From: Streptomyces akebiae
Lineage (GTDB): Bacteria; Actinomycetota; Actinomycetes; Streptomycetales; Streptomycetaceae
Reading direction: 5' to 3'
Length of the DNA: 64,000 nucleotides
Assembly: GCF_019599145.1 (NCBI RefSeq)
Contig: NZ_CP080647.1
Location: 2,232,001 to 2,296,000, forward strand
Positions within the stretch are counted from its first letter, which is position 1. Every line of letters starts with the position of its first letter. Shown here in pieces: positions 45,060-57,480 of this stretch. The translations under genes were made by a program, and so were the position numbers. The notes under the pieces are model-generated. The model saw only the letters and a program-made list of their open reading frames with translations, ran no database searches and was not told the origin of the DNA.

Positions 45060-46361
45060 ATGTCGTCGGTGAAGCGCACCTCACGCGACATCCGCACCGC
45101 GAACCGCTACGAGGTGCTGCGCCAGATCATCGCCAAGTCTCCCACCTCCCGGCAGGAACTGGCGGCGGCCACCGGCCTGAGCCTGGCCACGGTCGCCACA
45201 CTCGTGGGCGAGCTGCTCGACCTCCGCATGATCACCGAGGTCGGGTTCGAGGACTCGGCGGGCGGGCGCCCCCGCGGGCTGGTGGCCGTCAACGCGTCGG
45301 GGGGCGCGCTGATCGGCGTCGACATCGCGGAGACGTACGTCCACGTCGAGCTGTTCGACCTGGCGCTGAACGTCCTGGCCCGCGCCGAGGAGAACGTCCG
45401 CCCGGGTGAGAGCCTGCCCGAGCAGATGGTGGGGCACGTCGCCGCCGCCGTCGGCTCCGTGGTCGCGCAGGCCGGCACCGAGGGCGCCCGGGTGCTCGGC
45501 GTCGGGGTGAGCGTGCCGGGGCAGGTCGACCGCGCCACCGGCATCTCGGAGTACGCGCCCAACTGGGACTGGCACGACGTGCCGCTGCTCGACCTGCTGA
45601 CCGAGCACATCGCCTACCCCCTGTACCTGGACAATCCGCTGCGCGCGGTCGCGGTGGCCGAACTGTGGTTCGGGGCCGCCCGCGGTCGCGGGGACGCCGC
45701 GGTGATCACCCTGGGGACCGGCGTGGGCGCCGGGCTCGTCCTGGACGGCGGGCTGCACCGGGGGGTGAGCAACAGCGCCGGCGAGTGGGGCCACACGACG
45801 ATCGTGCTGGACGGCCGGCTGTGCCACTGCGGCAACCACGGCTGCGTGGAGACGTACGTGGGCGCCCCGGGGATCATGCTGAACCTCCGGGAGCTGAGCC
45901 CGCGCAGTACGCTGCTGCACCCCGAGGACCAGACGGCCACCATCGCGGCCCTCGCGCGGGGCGCGGCCCGGCACGATCCGGTGGCGGTCAAGGTGGTGCG
46001 GGACACGGCCCGATATCTCGGTGCGGGCATCGCCGACCTGGTCAATCTGTTCAATCCCGAAGTGGTCGTGCTCAGCAGCTGGGTCGCGGCCGCGCTGGGC
46101 GAGCCCCTGGTCGCGGAGGTGCGCGAGGCCGTCGCCCGGCACGCGCTGCCGCGTCCGATGGCCGCCACCGAGATCGTGCTCTCCCAGATCCCGAGCGATC
46201 CGGCGTGCCTGGGCGCGGCGACGTTCGCGCTGGAGGGCGCGCTCCAGTCGGTCGGGCAGAAACCGGGCACCCGGGCCGCGCCGGCCGCGTCGCGCAGCAG
46301 GCCCGCCGTGCGCCGCCGAGGGCGGCCCGAAGAGCGCGAACGCCTGCGCGAACACCCCTGA
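45060..46361 (+). CDS. ROK-family transcriptional regulator
   Basis: A 433-residue repressor. The N-terminal winged helix (PTSRQELAAATGLSLATVATLVGELLDL) is followed by the ROK sugar-kinase-like domain: GVDIAETYVHVEL, GVSVPGQVDRATG, LGTGVGAGLVLDGGLHRGVSNSAGEWGH, and the zinc site CHCGNHGCVE. A lysine/arginine-rich C-terminal tail (SRPAVRRRGRPEERE) is present. ROK regulators respond to sugars or their phosphates. The downstream genes encode a sugar ABC importer and a beta-galactosidase, with similar putative operators before the regulator and before the transporter, so auto- and cross-regulation are likely. Confidence 0.88.
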   Translation: MSSVKRTSRDIRTANRYEVLRQIIAKSPTSRQELAAATGLSLATVATLVGELLDLRMITEVGFEDSAGGRPRGLVAVNASGGALIGVDIAETYVHVELFDLALNVLARAEENVRPGESLPEQMVGHVAAAVGSVVAQAGTEGARVLGVGVSVPGQVDRATGISEYAPNWDWHDVPLLDLLTEHIAYPLYLDNPLRAVAVAELWFGAARGRGDAAVITLGTGVGAGLVLDGGLHRGVSNSAGEWGHTTIVLDGRLCHCGNHGCVETYVGAPGIMLNLRELSPRSTLLHPEDQTATIAALARGAARHDPVAVKVVRDTARYLGAGIADLVNLFNPEVVVLSSWVAAALGEPLVAEVREAVARHALPRPMAATEIVLSQIPSDPACLGAATFALEGALQSVGQKPGTRAAPAASRSRPAVRRRGRPEERERLREHP

Positions 46362-46466
46362 GCCGAGGGCCGCCGGACCCTGACCCGGTGGCCCTCTCCC
46401 CCCACGTCAAACCCATTGCGCCGCACGGACGTTCGGAACACCGAACCGAATACAACGCTTCGAACA

Positions 46467-46493
46467 GACTTCGTCCAACCCCTTGCCGAAGCC
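46467..46493. promoter_or_regulatory. ROK-type operator candidate before the ABC operon
   Basis: CTTCGTCCAACCCCTTGCCGAAG (46469-46491) shares AACCCCTTG-N2-GAA with 44971-44984. It lies about 120 bases before the substrate-binding protein's ATG. Confidence 0.55.
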
Positions 46494-46610
46494 TTAGCCG
46501 AAGGTTAACGTCCCGCACCGCAAGCCTCTTTGAGCCACTGAGCCATCCGGCACTGAGCCGCCGAGCCATGGGCGCAGAGCCGCAGCCGTACTCGAGACAA
46601 GGACGTCAGC

Positions 46611-47873
46611 ATGTCGGCATTCAGGAACAGCAACTTCGACCGCCGCACCGCCCTGCGGGCCGCGCTGGGTCTGGCCGCCGCCGGCGGACTGGCCGCGTGC
46701 GGCAGCAACACCGGCAGGAGCAGCAGCGGCGGCGGCGCCGGCCTCACGCAGTACTTCCACGCGTACGGCGAGGCGGGCACCGAGCAGGCCATCAAGCGGT
46801 ACGCCAAGGCCTACAAGGAATCCAACGTCACCACGCAGTGGATCACCGGCTCCAACTTCGAGAGCAAGCTCTTCGCCTCGCTGCTCACGGACAAGGCCCC
46901 CGACTGCTTCGAGTTCCACCCGCAGCTGCAGATGATCGAGAGCGGGCAGGTCGCGGACCTGACCGACCTGATAGACCCGGTGAAGGACGACTTCAACCCG
47001 GCCGACATCCAGTCGCACACGGTCGACGGCAAGATCTACGGCATCCGGATGATCGACGACCCGCAGTTCTTCTTCTACCGCCCGTCGCTGTTCGAGAAGG
47101 CCGGTGTCGAGGTTCCGCAGACGCTGGAGGAGCTGGCCGAGGCCGCTGCCAAGCTGACCACGGACAAGGTCAAGGGCGCCTACCTCGGCAACACCCTGCA
47201 CTCGATGATCAACCCGCTGATCTGGTCGGCCGGCGCGCAGCACCTCGACGAGAAGAACCAGATCGCCTACCACACGGACGCGGTCGTCGACGGCTTCAAG
47301 CAGCTGCGCAAGCTGTTCACCAGCGGTGACCTGCTGCTCGACGCCCCGACCGACTTCTGGGACCCGTCCGCGCTCAACCAGGGCCTGACCGCCATGCAGT
47401 GGTGCGGTATGTGGGCGATGCCGCAGATGCAGGAGGCGCTCGGCGACGACCTCGGCATCTTCCCGTTCCCGAAGGTCGGCGACGCGGGCAAGCAGTCGGT
47501 CTACAACGGCGGCTGGTCGATGTTCGTCAACGCCAAGGGCAAGAACCTCGAAGCCACCAAGGAGTACGTGAAGTGGCTGTGGATCGACCAGAAGGAGTAC
47601 CAGGAGGACTGGGCGCTCTCCTACGGCTTCCACATCCCGCCGCGCACCTCGATCGCCGCCTCGGCCGAGAAGCTGAAGTCGGGCCTGCCCGCTGAGGGCG
47701 TGAAGCTCTTCAACGAGTTCGGCCACTTCGACAACATCGGCTGGACCCAGGCGAGCATCACCGCCCTGGAGGACGTCCTCGCCAACTCGGTCCGCAAGGG
47801 CGCCGACCCGGACAAGGAACTCACCAAGGCCGACGCGAAGGTCAACAAAGAGCTGAAGAAGCTGTTCGGATAG
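46611..47873 (+). CDS. ABC transporter substrate-binding lipoprotein (sugar)
   Basis: A 420-residue extracellular solute-binding protein. Signal FDRRTALRAALGLAAAGGLAAC has a twin-arginine and a LAAC lipobox, with lipidated Cys30, so it is a Tat-exported lipoprotein. The mature domain has the family-1 SBP pattern with QWITGSNFESKLFASLLTD, LEELAEAAAKLTTDKVKG and PFPKVGDAGKQSVYNGGWSMFVNAKGKN. It binds sugar outside the membrane and delivers it to the two permeases. First gene of a four-gene run. No ATPase gene accompanies the permeases; Streptomyces often uses the shared MsiK ATPase. Confidence 0.92.
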   Translation: MSAFRNSNFDRRTALRAALGLAAAGGLAACGSNTGRSSSGGGAGLTQYFHAYGEAGTEQAIKRYAKAYKESNVTTQWITGSNFESKLFASLLTDKAPDCFEFHPQLQMIESGQVADLTDLIDPVKDDFNPADIQSHTVDGKIYGIRMIDDPQFFFYRPSLFEKAGVEVPQTLEELAEAAAKLTTDKVKGAYLGNTLHSMINPLIWSAGAQHLDEKNQIAYHTDAVVDGFKQLRKLFTSGDLLLDAPTDFWDPSALNQGLTAMQWCGMWAMPQMQEALGDDLGIFPFPKVGDAGKQSVYNGGWSMFVNAKGKNLEATKEYVKWLWIDQKEYQEDWALSYGFHIPPRTSIAASAEKLKSGLPAEGVKLFNEFGHFDNIGWTQASITALEDVLANSVRKGADPDKELTKADAKVNKELKKLFG

Positions 47874-47896
47874 GCCGGCGGACAGGTACTCACGAC

Positions 47897-48858
47897 ATGT
47901 CGACCATCACCAAGGACGGCGTCTCCAGCCCCGCCGCGGCGAAGGCCTCCCCGGCCAAGCCGCGGCGGGGGCTGCGGGGCTCCCCCACCTTCAACTTCTG
48001 GCTCTTCACCGGGCCGTTCCTGATCGGCCTGGCGATCTTCGTCTATCTGCCGATCCTGTGGAGCCTGTATCTGTCGTTCTTCGAGGCCCGCTTCACGGTC
48101 ACGCCGAGCGAGTTCATCGGCCTCGACAACTACGTGACGATGCTGACCGACGAGGAGTTCATCCGCTCCCTCGTCACCTTCACCATCTTCGCCGTCTTCA
48201 TCGTGCCGCTGACCTGGGGAACCTCGCTCGGTCTCGCGCTGATGGTGAACCGGCTGCGGTTCATGCGGGCGTTCTTCCGCTCGGTGTTCTTCCTGCCCAC
48301 GGCGGTCAGCTATGTCGCCGCCTCCCTGGTCTGGAAGATGTCCATCTTCAGTGGTGTCCGCTTCGGCATGATGAACACCTTCCTGAGCCTCTTCGGCATC
48401 GACAACACCGCGTGGCTGGCCAGCCCCGACCCGCCGTGGTACTGGCTGGTCATCCTGACCGTACGGCTGTGGCTGCAGGCCGGCTTCTACATGATCCTCT
48501 TCATCGCGGCCCTGCAGAACATCCCGCAGGAGCTGTACGAGGCCGCCTCGATCGATGGTGCCAAGCGCGGCTGGCAGACGTTCTGGCACATCACCCTGCC
48601 GCAGCTGCGGGCTACCTCCACCGCCGTGATCCTGCTGCTGCTCGTGGCGGCGTACCAGGCCTTCGACGAGTTCTTCAACCTGCTGAACAAGACCACCTGG
48701 GGCAGACCGCCCCTGGTCGAGCTGTACTACAAGGCCCTCGGTGACAGCCAGGACTACGGCGCGGGCAGCGCGGGCGCGCTGATCCTCACCGTACTGATCT
48801 GCCTCGTGACCCTGCTCCAGGGCAAGTTCCTGGGATTCGGAAGGGGTGAGGAGTCCAA

Positions 48859-48862
<4 letters not shown>
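47897..48862 (+). CDS. ABC sugar permease, MalF-type
   Basis: A 321-residue inner membrane subunit with six TM segments. The EAA cytoplasmic loop EAASIDGAKRGWQTFWHITLPQL docks the ATPase. The start MSTITKDGVS is followed by a soluble N-terminal stretch. Its stop overlaps the next gene's start (GTGA), which couples the two permeases. Works with the lipoprotein upstream and the MalG-type partner. Confidence 0.92.
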
Positions 48863-52693
<3,831 letters not shown>

Positions 52694-52709
52694 GAAGGCA
52701 GTTGGCCAG

Positions 52710-52750
52710 GACAGCGGCCGGTCGGGCGATCATGCCGACCGGCCGCTGTC
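52710..52750 (+). terminator. Terminator after beta-galactosidase
   Basis: A perfect 16-bp stem, GACAGCGGCCGGTCGG (52710-52725), pairs with 52735-52750 and closes a 9-base loop. It begins 16 bases beyond the stop codon. Confidence 0.8.
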
Positions 52751-52913
52751 GCGCCGTGGCAGAGCGATGACGGGCGAGCGGTGGGGCGGGTGGGATCAGC
52801 ACGGGGCGGAGACCGGGGGGCTCGTCCAGCCGGTCCCGTGCCCCGCCACGGACGCGAGGGTGCGTTGGTCGTGGGCCGGGTCCAGCAGGTCCGGCGGATG
52901 CCCCGCCTCTGCG

Positions 52914-53804
52914 TCAGCGGGCCGCACGCTTGTCCGGCGGGGCGGCGCCGTGGTCACGAGCGTAGGCGTCGAGGATCTCCGGTCGGGGCTTCCCCGTGTG
53001 CAGGAAGCGCTCGTCGAGCACGGTGGCGAAGTCGTCGAGTGCGGCGGCGAGGACGAGGGACGCGATACGAGCACCGGGGTGCTGTGCCCGCCGGGTCCGC
53101 TCGGCGAGTTCGGCGGCGTGGCCGATGCTCAGCGCCAGCGAGGTGTCGCCGGTCCCGTCGTGGAAGTAGTACGACTCCGGATACTGGGCGAAGTCCACGC
53201 TGACGCCGGCGATCCCGGCGGCCAGCGCGTCCAGTGCGGCGGCTCCCGCCTCGGAGTCGAGCTGTTCGTCGGTGATCCCGGCCCGGCGCAGATGGCAGAC
53301 GCGCAGCGCCAGCGTCCGGCGCCGGGCGAGTGCGGGAAAGATGCCGAGCACCCAGGAGACGGTGGCGGTCAGCAGCGCGAATCCGACCAGCGCCTCCAGC
53401 GGTGCCACGATCCGCAGCCAGCCCTCGGCGGGGGCGATGTCGCCGAGGCCGAGGGTGGCCACGGTCACCAGGGAGACATACAGGGCGTCCACCGGACGGG
53501 AGTGCTGGGTCGGCTCCAGGGCGCTCGAGAAGACGAAGCCCTCCGGCATGTGCTGCCAGTACACCACCGCCCAGCCCAGGGCCACGCCGCACGTCCACAT
53601 CGCGACCACGCCCGCCACGCCGAGCGGCCCGGCGACTCCCGCGGCACGCCAACGGGGACTGGTGCGGGAGGACAGTCGCCACAGGGCCGTCATGACGATC
53701 CGGCTCAGTCCTCCGTGGCGGGTCGGGTGCCACAGGGTGTGGAACACGTCCCGCAGGATGATCAGCACCACCGCAACGCCGACCAGCGAGATCAGCCCGT
53801 TCAC
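52914..53804 (-). CDS. Two-TM-type ion channel with variant selectivity filter
   Basis: A 296-residue protein. A helical pair near the N terminus precedes the pore: VDALYVSLVTVATLGLGDIAPAEGWLR, with TLGLGD where potassium channels have TVGYGD. A third helix (LEALVGFALLTATVSWVLGIF) forms the inner gate. The remaining 120 residues are soluble and lack an obvious RCK Rossmann motif. Changed filter residues could alter or abolish K+ selectivity. Function unknown; the neighbour is a DD-peptidase. Confidence 0.8.
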   Translation of the reverse strand: MNGLISLVGVAVVLIILRDVFHTLWHPTRHGGLSRIVMTALWRLSSRTSPRWRAAGVAGPLGVAGVVAMWTCGVALGWAVVYWQHMPEGFVFSSALEPTQHSRPVDALYVSLVTVATLGLGDIAPAEGWLRIVAPLEALVGFALLTATVSWVLGIFPALARRRTLALRVCHLRRAGITDEQLDSEAGAAALDALAAGIAGVSVDFAQYPESYYFHDGTGDTSLALSIGHAAELAERTRRAQHPGARIASLVLAAALDDFATVLDERFLHTGKPRPEILDAYARDHGAAPPDKRAAR

Positions 53805-53948
53805 ACGTCCTCCTCAGCAACACCGGTACCGGTACCGGCATGCTGCCGCGCGGACATGGGGTGGGTGGCCGTCGCGGGCCCGTGTCGCCGCAGGCGTTCG
53901 AGGACGCCCGTCCGCACAGGGGAGGTGCGTCGGCGCCCGCACGGCAAA

Positions 53949-53979
53949 GGACCCGGGAACGGCGTGCGTTCCCGGGTCC
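53949..53979 (-). terminator. Terminator downstream of the DD-peptidase gene
   Basis: A perfect 12-bp stem, GGACCCGGGAAC and complement, with a 7-base loop. On the minus strand it is followed by TTTG, a partial U tract. It begins about 13 bases past the DD-peptidase stop codon. Confidence 0.75.
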
Positions 53980-53992
53980 CCTCGGCGCCCGG

Positions 53993-54952
53993 TCAGTCCC
54001 GCTGTGCGCCCGTGGGCAGCGGGCGCAGTTGCATGCTCGACGCGGTGCTGGTGCCGAATCCGTAGTCCAGCATCTTCGCGGCGTCGCCGTAGCGGCTGGT
54101 GGCGTTCAAAACGACACCGATGACGGTCTTGTCGCCTCGGGTGGCGGAGAAGACCAGACACGGTCCCGCGGATGTGCCGGTGCCGGTCTTGATGCCGTTG
54201 GCGCCGGAGTAGGAGCCGAGCAGTTGGTTGGTGTTGTACCAGGTGTAGGTACGGGTGCCGCCGGTGCTCGTGGTCGCGTAGCGCACGGTCTTCGTCGTCT
54301 TCACGACGGTGCGGAACGTCGAGTACTTCATCGCGCTGCGGGCCAGCTTCGCCAGGTCTCGCGGGGTGGTGTAGTTGGCGCCGGCCGCCGAGATGCCGTC
54401 GAACGAGTCGAAGTGGGTGTTGGTCAGACCGAGGTCCGCGGCCTTCTTGTTCATCTTGCCGATGAACGACTTCACCCGCGCGGAGCGGGTGTCACCCGTG
54501 CCGAAGGTGTCGGCGAGGGCGTACGCGGCGTCGCAGCCCGAGGGCAGCATCAACGCGTACAGCAACTGCCGGACCGTCACACGGTCGCCCGTCCTCAGAT
54601 CCGCGGTGCTCGCGCCCTCGGCCGTGACGTAGTCCCGGTAGGCCTGCCTGATGGTGACCTTGCGGTCGAGGTCGAGACCGGTCTGCCCGAGGACCACGCG
54701 GGCGGTCATGATCTTGGTCGTGCTGGCCATCGGCCGCTTGTAGTCGGCGTACTTGCTGAACAGCTTGGTGCCGGTCGCGTTGTCCAGCAGGTAGGCGCCC
54801 TTGGCGCTGACCGTGGGCGCGTTGGCCGCCTGCGCGGGCGAGGCCAGGGGCGTGGCCAGCAGTACGGTGCCCGCGGTCACGGCGATCGCCGCGGCTTTGC
54901 GCAGCGTCATCGCACCGGATCTTCGTGCGCCCGCACTCCGGCGAGCACGCAT
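53993..54952 (-). CDS. Serine DD-peptidase, Streptomyces K15 type (S11 family)
   Basis: A 319-residue precursor. The signal peptide (KAAAIAVTAGTVLLATPLASPAQA) is followed by the penicillin-binding motifs: active-site S77-T-T-K80 in ASTTKIMTA, SGC in LMLPSGCDAAYALAD in place of SxN, and KTG in GIKTGTG. The SGC triad is that of the Streptomyces K15 DD-transpeptidase. It cleaves or transfers D-Ala from peptidoglycan stem peptides. I chose ATG at 54952; a later ATG (MTLRKAAAI) is possible. A terminator follows. Confidence 0.9.
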   Translation of the reverse strand: MRARRSAGARRSGAMTLRKAAAIAVTAGTVLLATPLASPAQAANAPTVSAKGAYLLDNATGTKLFSKYADYKRPMASTTKIMTARVVLGQTGLDLDRKVTIRQAYRDYVTAEGASTADLRTGDRVTVRQLLYALMLPSGCDAAYALADTFGTGDTRSARVKSFIGKMNKKAADLGLTNTHFDSFDGISAAGANYTTPRDLAKLARSAMKYSTFRTVVKTTKTVRYATTSTGGTRTYTWYNTNQLLGSYSGANGIKTGTGTSAGPCLVFSATRGDKTVIGVVLNATSRYGDAAKMLDYGFGTSTASSMQLRPLPTGAQRD

Positions 54953-55338
54953 GCTCTTGTCAAGGGTTGTCAATTCGAACGCTCCGAAAGCACATCCACA
55001 TCTGAATGAAAGCCATAAAGCGGGCATATATCACCCTGTCCCTCCATGGCTCACAAGGGAGAGAATGGTTGCACAGTTCTCCCACGAGCCTTCGGGCACC
55101 CCTTTGTGCGCATTTCCCGCTGGCCGGAGGCGCCCTTCCCGCTGCCGCCGTAGCCGGTCACGAACTTCTTGACATGAACGTCGAAAGATCAAGGAGTGGC
55201 CGCCGGGTTCCCTGGATACGGCGGATCGCCACGTCCCTCACTGTTTCCCCAACTGGCCTTGCACGTCACACTGGTTGACATTGAACCTGAACACCGCTCA
55301 TCTTCCCCTCACCCCTGTCCCGCCCCCGGAGAGTCCCC
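54953..55338. other. Intergenic region between two exported-protein genes
   Basis: About 386 bp between divergent start codons. TTGACA hexamers occur near 54963-54978 on the minus strand, and the stretch is lower in G/C around 54990-55060. No gene-like frame or strong hairpin is evident. Confidence 0.35.
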
Positions 55339-56658
55339 ATGAGAAGACTGATCGGCAGCCTCACGGCCGCCGCGCTCGCCGTCACCGGCCTCGCGACCAC
55401 CGGCGCGACCCCCGCCGCGGCCGCCACCACCGGCACGTTCAACGTGCTCACGTACAACGTCGCGGGCCTCCCGGAGGGGCTGAGCTCCGGCAACCCGGCG
55501 ACGAACACCCCGCTGATATCGCCGCGCCTCGGGGCGTACGACATCGTGAACGTGCAGGAGGACTTCAACTACCACGCGGCGCTGTACGCGGGCGACAACC
55601 ACCCGTACCGCACCGCCACCAGCGGTGGTGTGCCCTTCGGCGACGGCCTGAACACGCTGTCGGACTACGCGTTCGAGGACTTCCAGCGGGTGAAGTGGAA
55701 CGACTGCACCGGCACCAACTGCCTCACCCCGAAGGGCTTCTCGCTGGCCCGCGTGCGGCTCGACGAGGGCGTCTACGTCGACCTCTACAACGTGCACACC
55801 AACGCCGACTCCGACGACGCGGCCCTCGCCGCCCGCCGCGCCAACGTCACCCAGCTCTCGCAGTTCATCCAGGCGAACTCGGCGGGCAACGCGGTGATCG
55901 TCATGGGTGACACCAACACCCGCTACACGCGCACCGGCGACAACATCCGCTCACTCGTGTCGGAGAACGGGCTAACGGACCCGTGGGTGCAGCTGATCAA
56001 GGGCGGTGTCGCCCCGGCTCTGGGCGCCGACGCGCTGGTCTGCCCGACCACGGCCCCGACCAACGACTGCGAGGTCGTCGACAAGGTCTTCTTCCGCGAC
56101 AGCAACGTGGTGAACCTGACCGCCGGCCGCTACAACAACGACTGGGCCAAGTTCCTCGACTCCGCGGGCGCCAACCTCTCCGACCACTTCCCGCACACGG
56201 TCGACTTCTCCTGGACCCTCAACTCGCGGCTCCGGGCCAGCGACTTCTTCGGCGGCCCGCACGGCACGGCGTACAACGACGCCGACAACCTGCCCTCGAC
56301 GGTCTCGCCCCGCACCCTGACCCTGCGCGGCGCCTCCCGCCTCGACGCGGTCTCGCTCACCCACGACGGCGGTACGACGCTGGCCCACGGCGGCACCGGC
56401 GGCACGGCGGCCTCCCTCACCCTGGCCTCCGATGAGCACCTCACCTCCGTGAAGCTGACACAGGGCCAGAAGGACGGCCGTACCCGGATCTTCTCCGCCG
56501 CCTTCGGCACGGACAAGGGCCGCACCCTCGCCTCCGGTACGGCCACCTCGAACGCCAAGACCTTCACGGCACCCCCCGGCTGGCAGATCGTGGGCTTCAC
56601 CGGCCGCTCGGGCGACGAGATCGACAAGCTGGGCGTCCTGTACGCACCGATCGGCTGA
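55339..56658 (+). CDS. Secreted sphingomyelinase-like EEP phosphodiesterase with lectin-like domain
   Basis: A 439-residue exported protein. The signal peptide is MRRLIGSLTAAALAVTGLAT, cleaved near AAAA. The endonuclease/exonuclease/phosphatase fold has LTYNVAGLPEGL, VQEDFNYH (metal-binding Glu), YNVHTNAD, VMGDTNTR and the terminal LSDHFPHTVD (catalytic His). The C-terminal 130 residues resemble a jacalin-like carbohydrate-binding domain (ATFGGPHG..., then GSGDEIDKLGVLY). Proteins of this kind hydrolyse sphingomyelin or other phosphodiesters. ATG preceded by GGAGAG. Confidence 0.85.
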   Translation: MRRLIGSLTAAALAVTGLATTGATPAAAATTGTFNVLTYNVAGLPEGLSSGNPATNTPLISPRLGAYDIVNVQEDFNYHAALYAGDNHPYRTATSGGVPFGDGLNTLSDYAFEDFQRVKWNDCTGTNCLTPKGFSLARVRLDEGVYVDLYNVHTNADSDDAALAARRANVTQLSQFIQANSAGNAVIVMGDTNTRYTRTGDNIRSLVSENGLTDPWVQLIKGGVAPALGADALVCPTTAPTNDCEVVDKVFFRDSNVVNLTAGRYNNDWAKFLDSAGANLSDHFPHTVDFSWTLNSRLRASDFFGGPHGTAYNDADNLPSTVSPRTLTLRGASRLDAVSLTHDGGTTLAHGGTGGTAASLTLASDEHLTSVKLTQGQKDGRTRIFSAAFGTDKGRTLASGTATSNAKTFTAPPGWQIVGFTGRSGDEIDKLGVLYAPIG

Positions 56659-56749
56659 CCCGCGCGCCGACGCTCACACGGCCTCCGTGCCCTTGATCAC
56701 CGGGCGATAGCCTTGGCGTTCAGGTCCCAGAGGTGAAGAGGTGGTCTCC

Positions 56750-57334
56750 ATGGCCCGTGCCGGGCTCACCGTCGACCGGGTCGTGGAGGCCGCGGCCGAT
56801 CTCGCGGACGAGATCGGGTTCGAGAAGGTCACCCTGTCCGCGCTGGCGCGGCACTTCGGGGTGAAGGACGCGAGTCTGTACTCGCACGTCAGGAACCTCC
56901 AGGATCTGCGGACGCGGGTCGCCCTGCTGGCGGGCGGCGAGATGATCGACAAGATCGCCGAAGCCGTGGCCGGACGCGCGGGCAAGGACGCGCTGGCCGC
57001 CTTCGCCGGGGCCTACCGGGAGTACGCCCTGGAGCACCCCGGCCGGTACGCGGCCACACAACTCCCCGTCGACCAGGTCCTCGTCGCCGACTCCCCCGCC
57101 CTGCGCCGCACCGCCGAGATCACCTACGGCATGCTCCGCGCCTACGGCCTCGACGAACCCGACCTCACCGACGCCGTGCGCCTGCTGCGCAGCACCTTCC
57201 ACGGCTACTGCGCCCTGGAGGCGGGCGGCGGCTTCGGCGCGGCACGGGACGTGGGCCGGTCGTGGGCCAAGGCCGTGGAGGCACTGCACGTGGCGCTGAC
57301 GCACTGGCCCGGGGAGGCGCCGGAGGGGGCGTAG
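56750..57334 (+). CDS. TetR-family transcriptional regulator (WHG-type C terminus)
   Basis: A 194-residue repressor. The N-terminal HTH is TVDRVVEAAADLADEIGFEKVTLSALARHFGVKDASLYSHVRNLQDL. The C-terminal domain (AFAGAYREYALEHPGRYAATQLP, LLRSTFHGYCALEAGGGFG) matches the TetR_C_33/WHG type. I chose ATG at 56750 over a GTG three codons earlier because GAAGAGG lies upstream. Ligand and target unknown; adjacent genes code for secreted proteins. Confidence 0.88.
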   Translation: MARAGLTVDRVVEAAADLADEIGFEKVTLSALARHFGVKDASLYSHVRNLQDLRTRVALLAGGEMIDKIAEAVAGRAGKDALAAFAGAYREYALEHPGRYAATQLPVDQVLVADSPALRRTAEITYGMLRAYGLDEPDLTDAVRLLRSTFHGYCALEAGGGFGAARDVGRSWAKAVEALHVALTHWPGEAPEGA

Positions 57335-57480
57335 CCCCGGCGGTCCGGTCGAGGTCGGTGGGGGTGCCTTGAAGCCGGAGAGGTAGGGAAGCGAAGTCCC
57401 GCAGCCCTGCCGTCCCTTGAGGTCTCAAAGAATGTCCCCCGCGGCGGCAACCTCATGTCTCCCGGCGGCGACCCCAGGAC

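Noticed and set aside
52796..53074. Minus-strand frame after the ion channel gene
   Set aside because: A 92-residue Pro-rich frame with no start signal; it is probably a shadow of the channel C-terminus.
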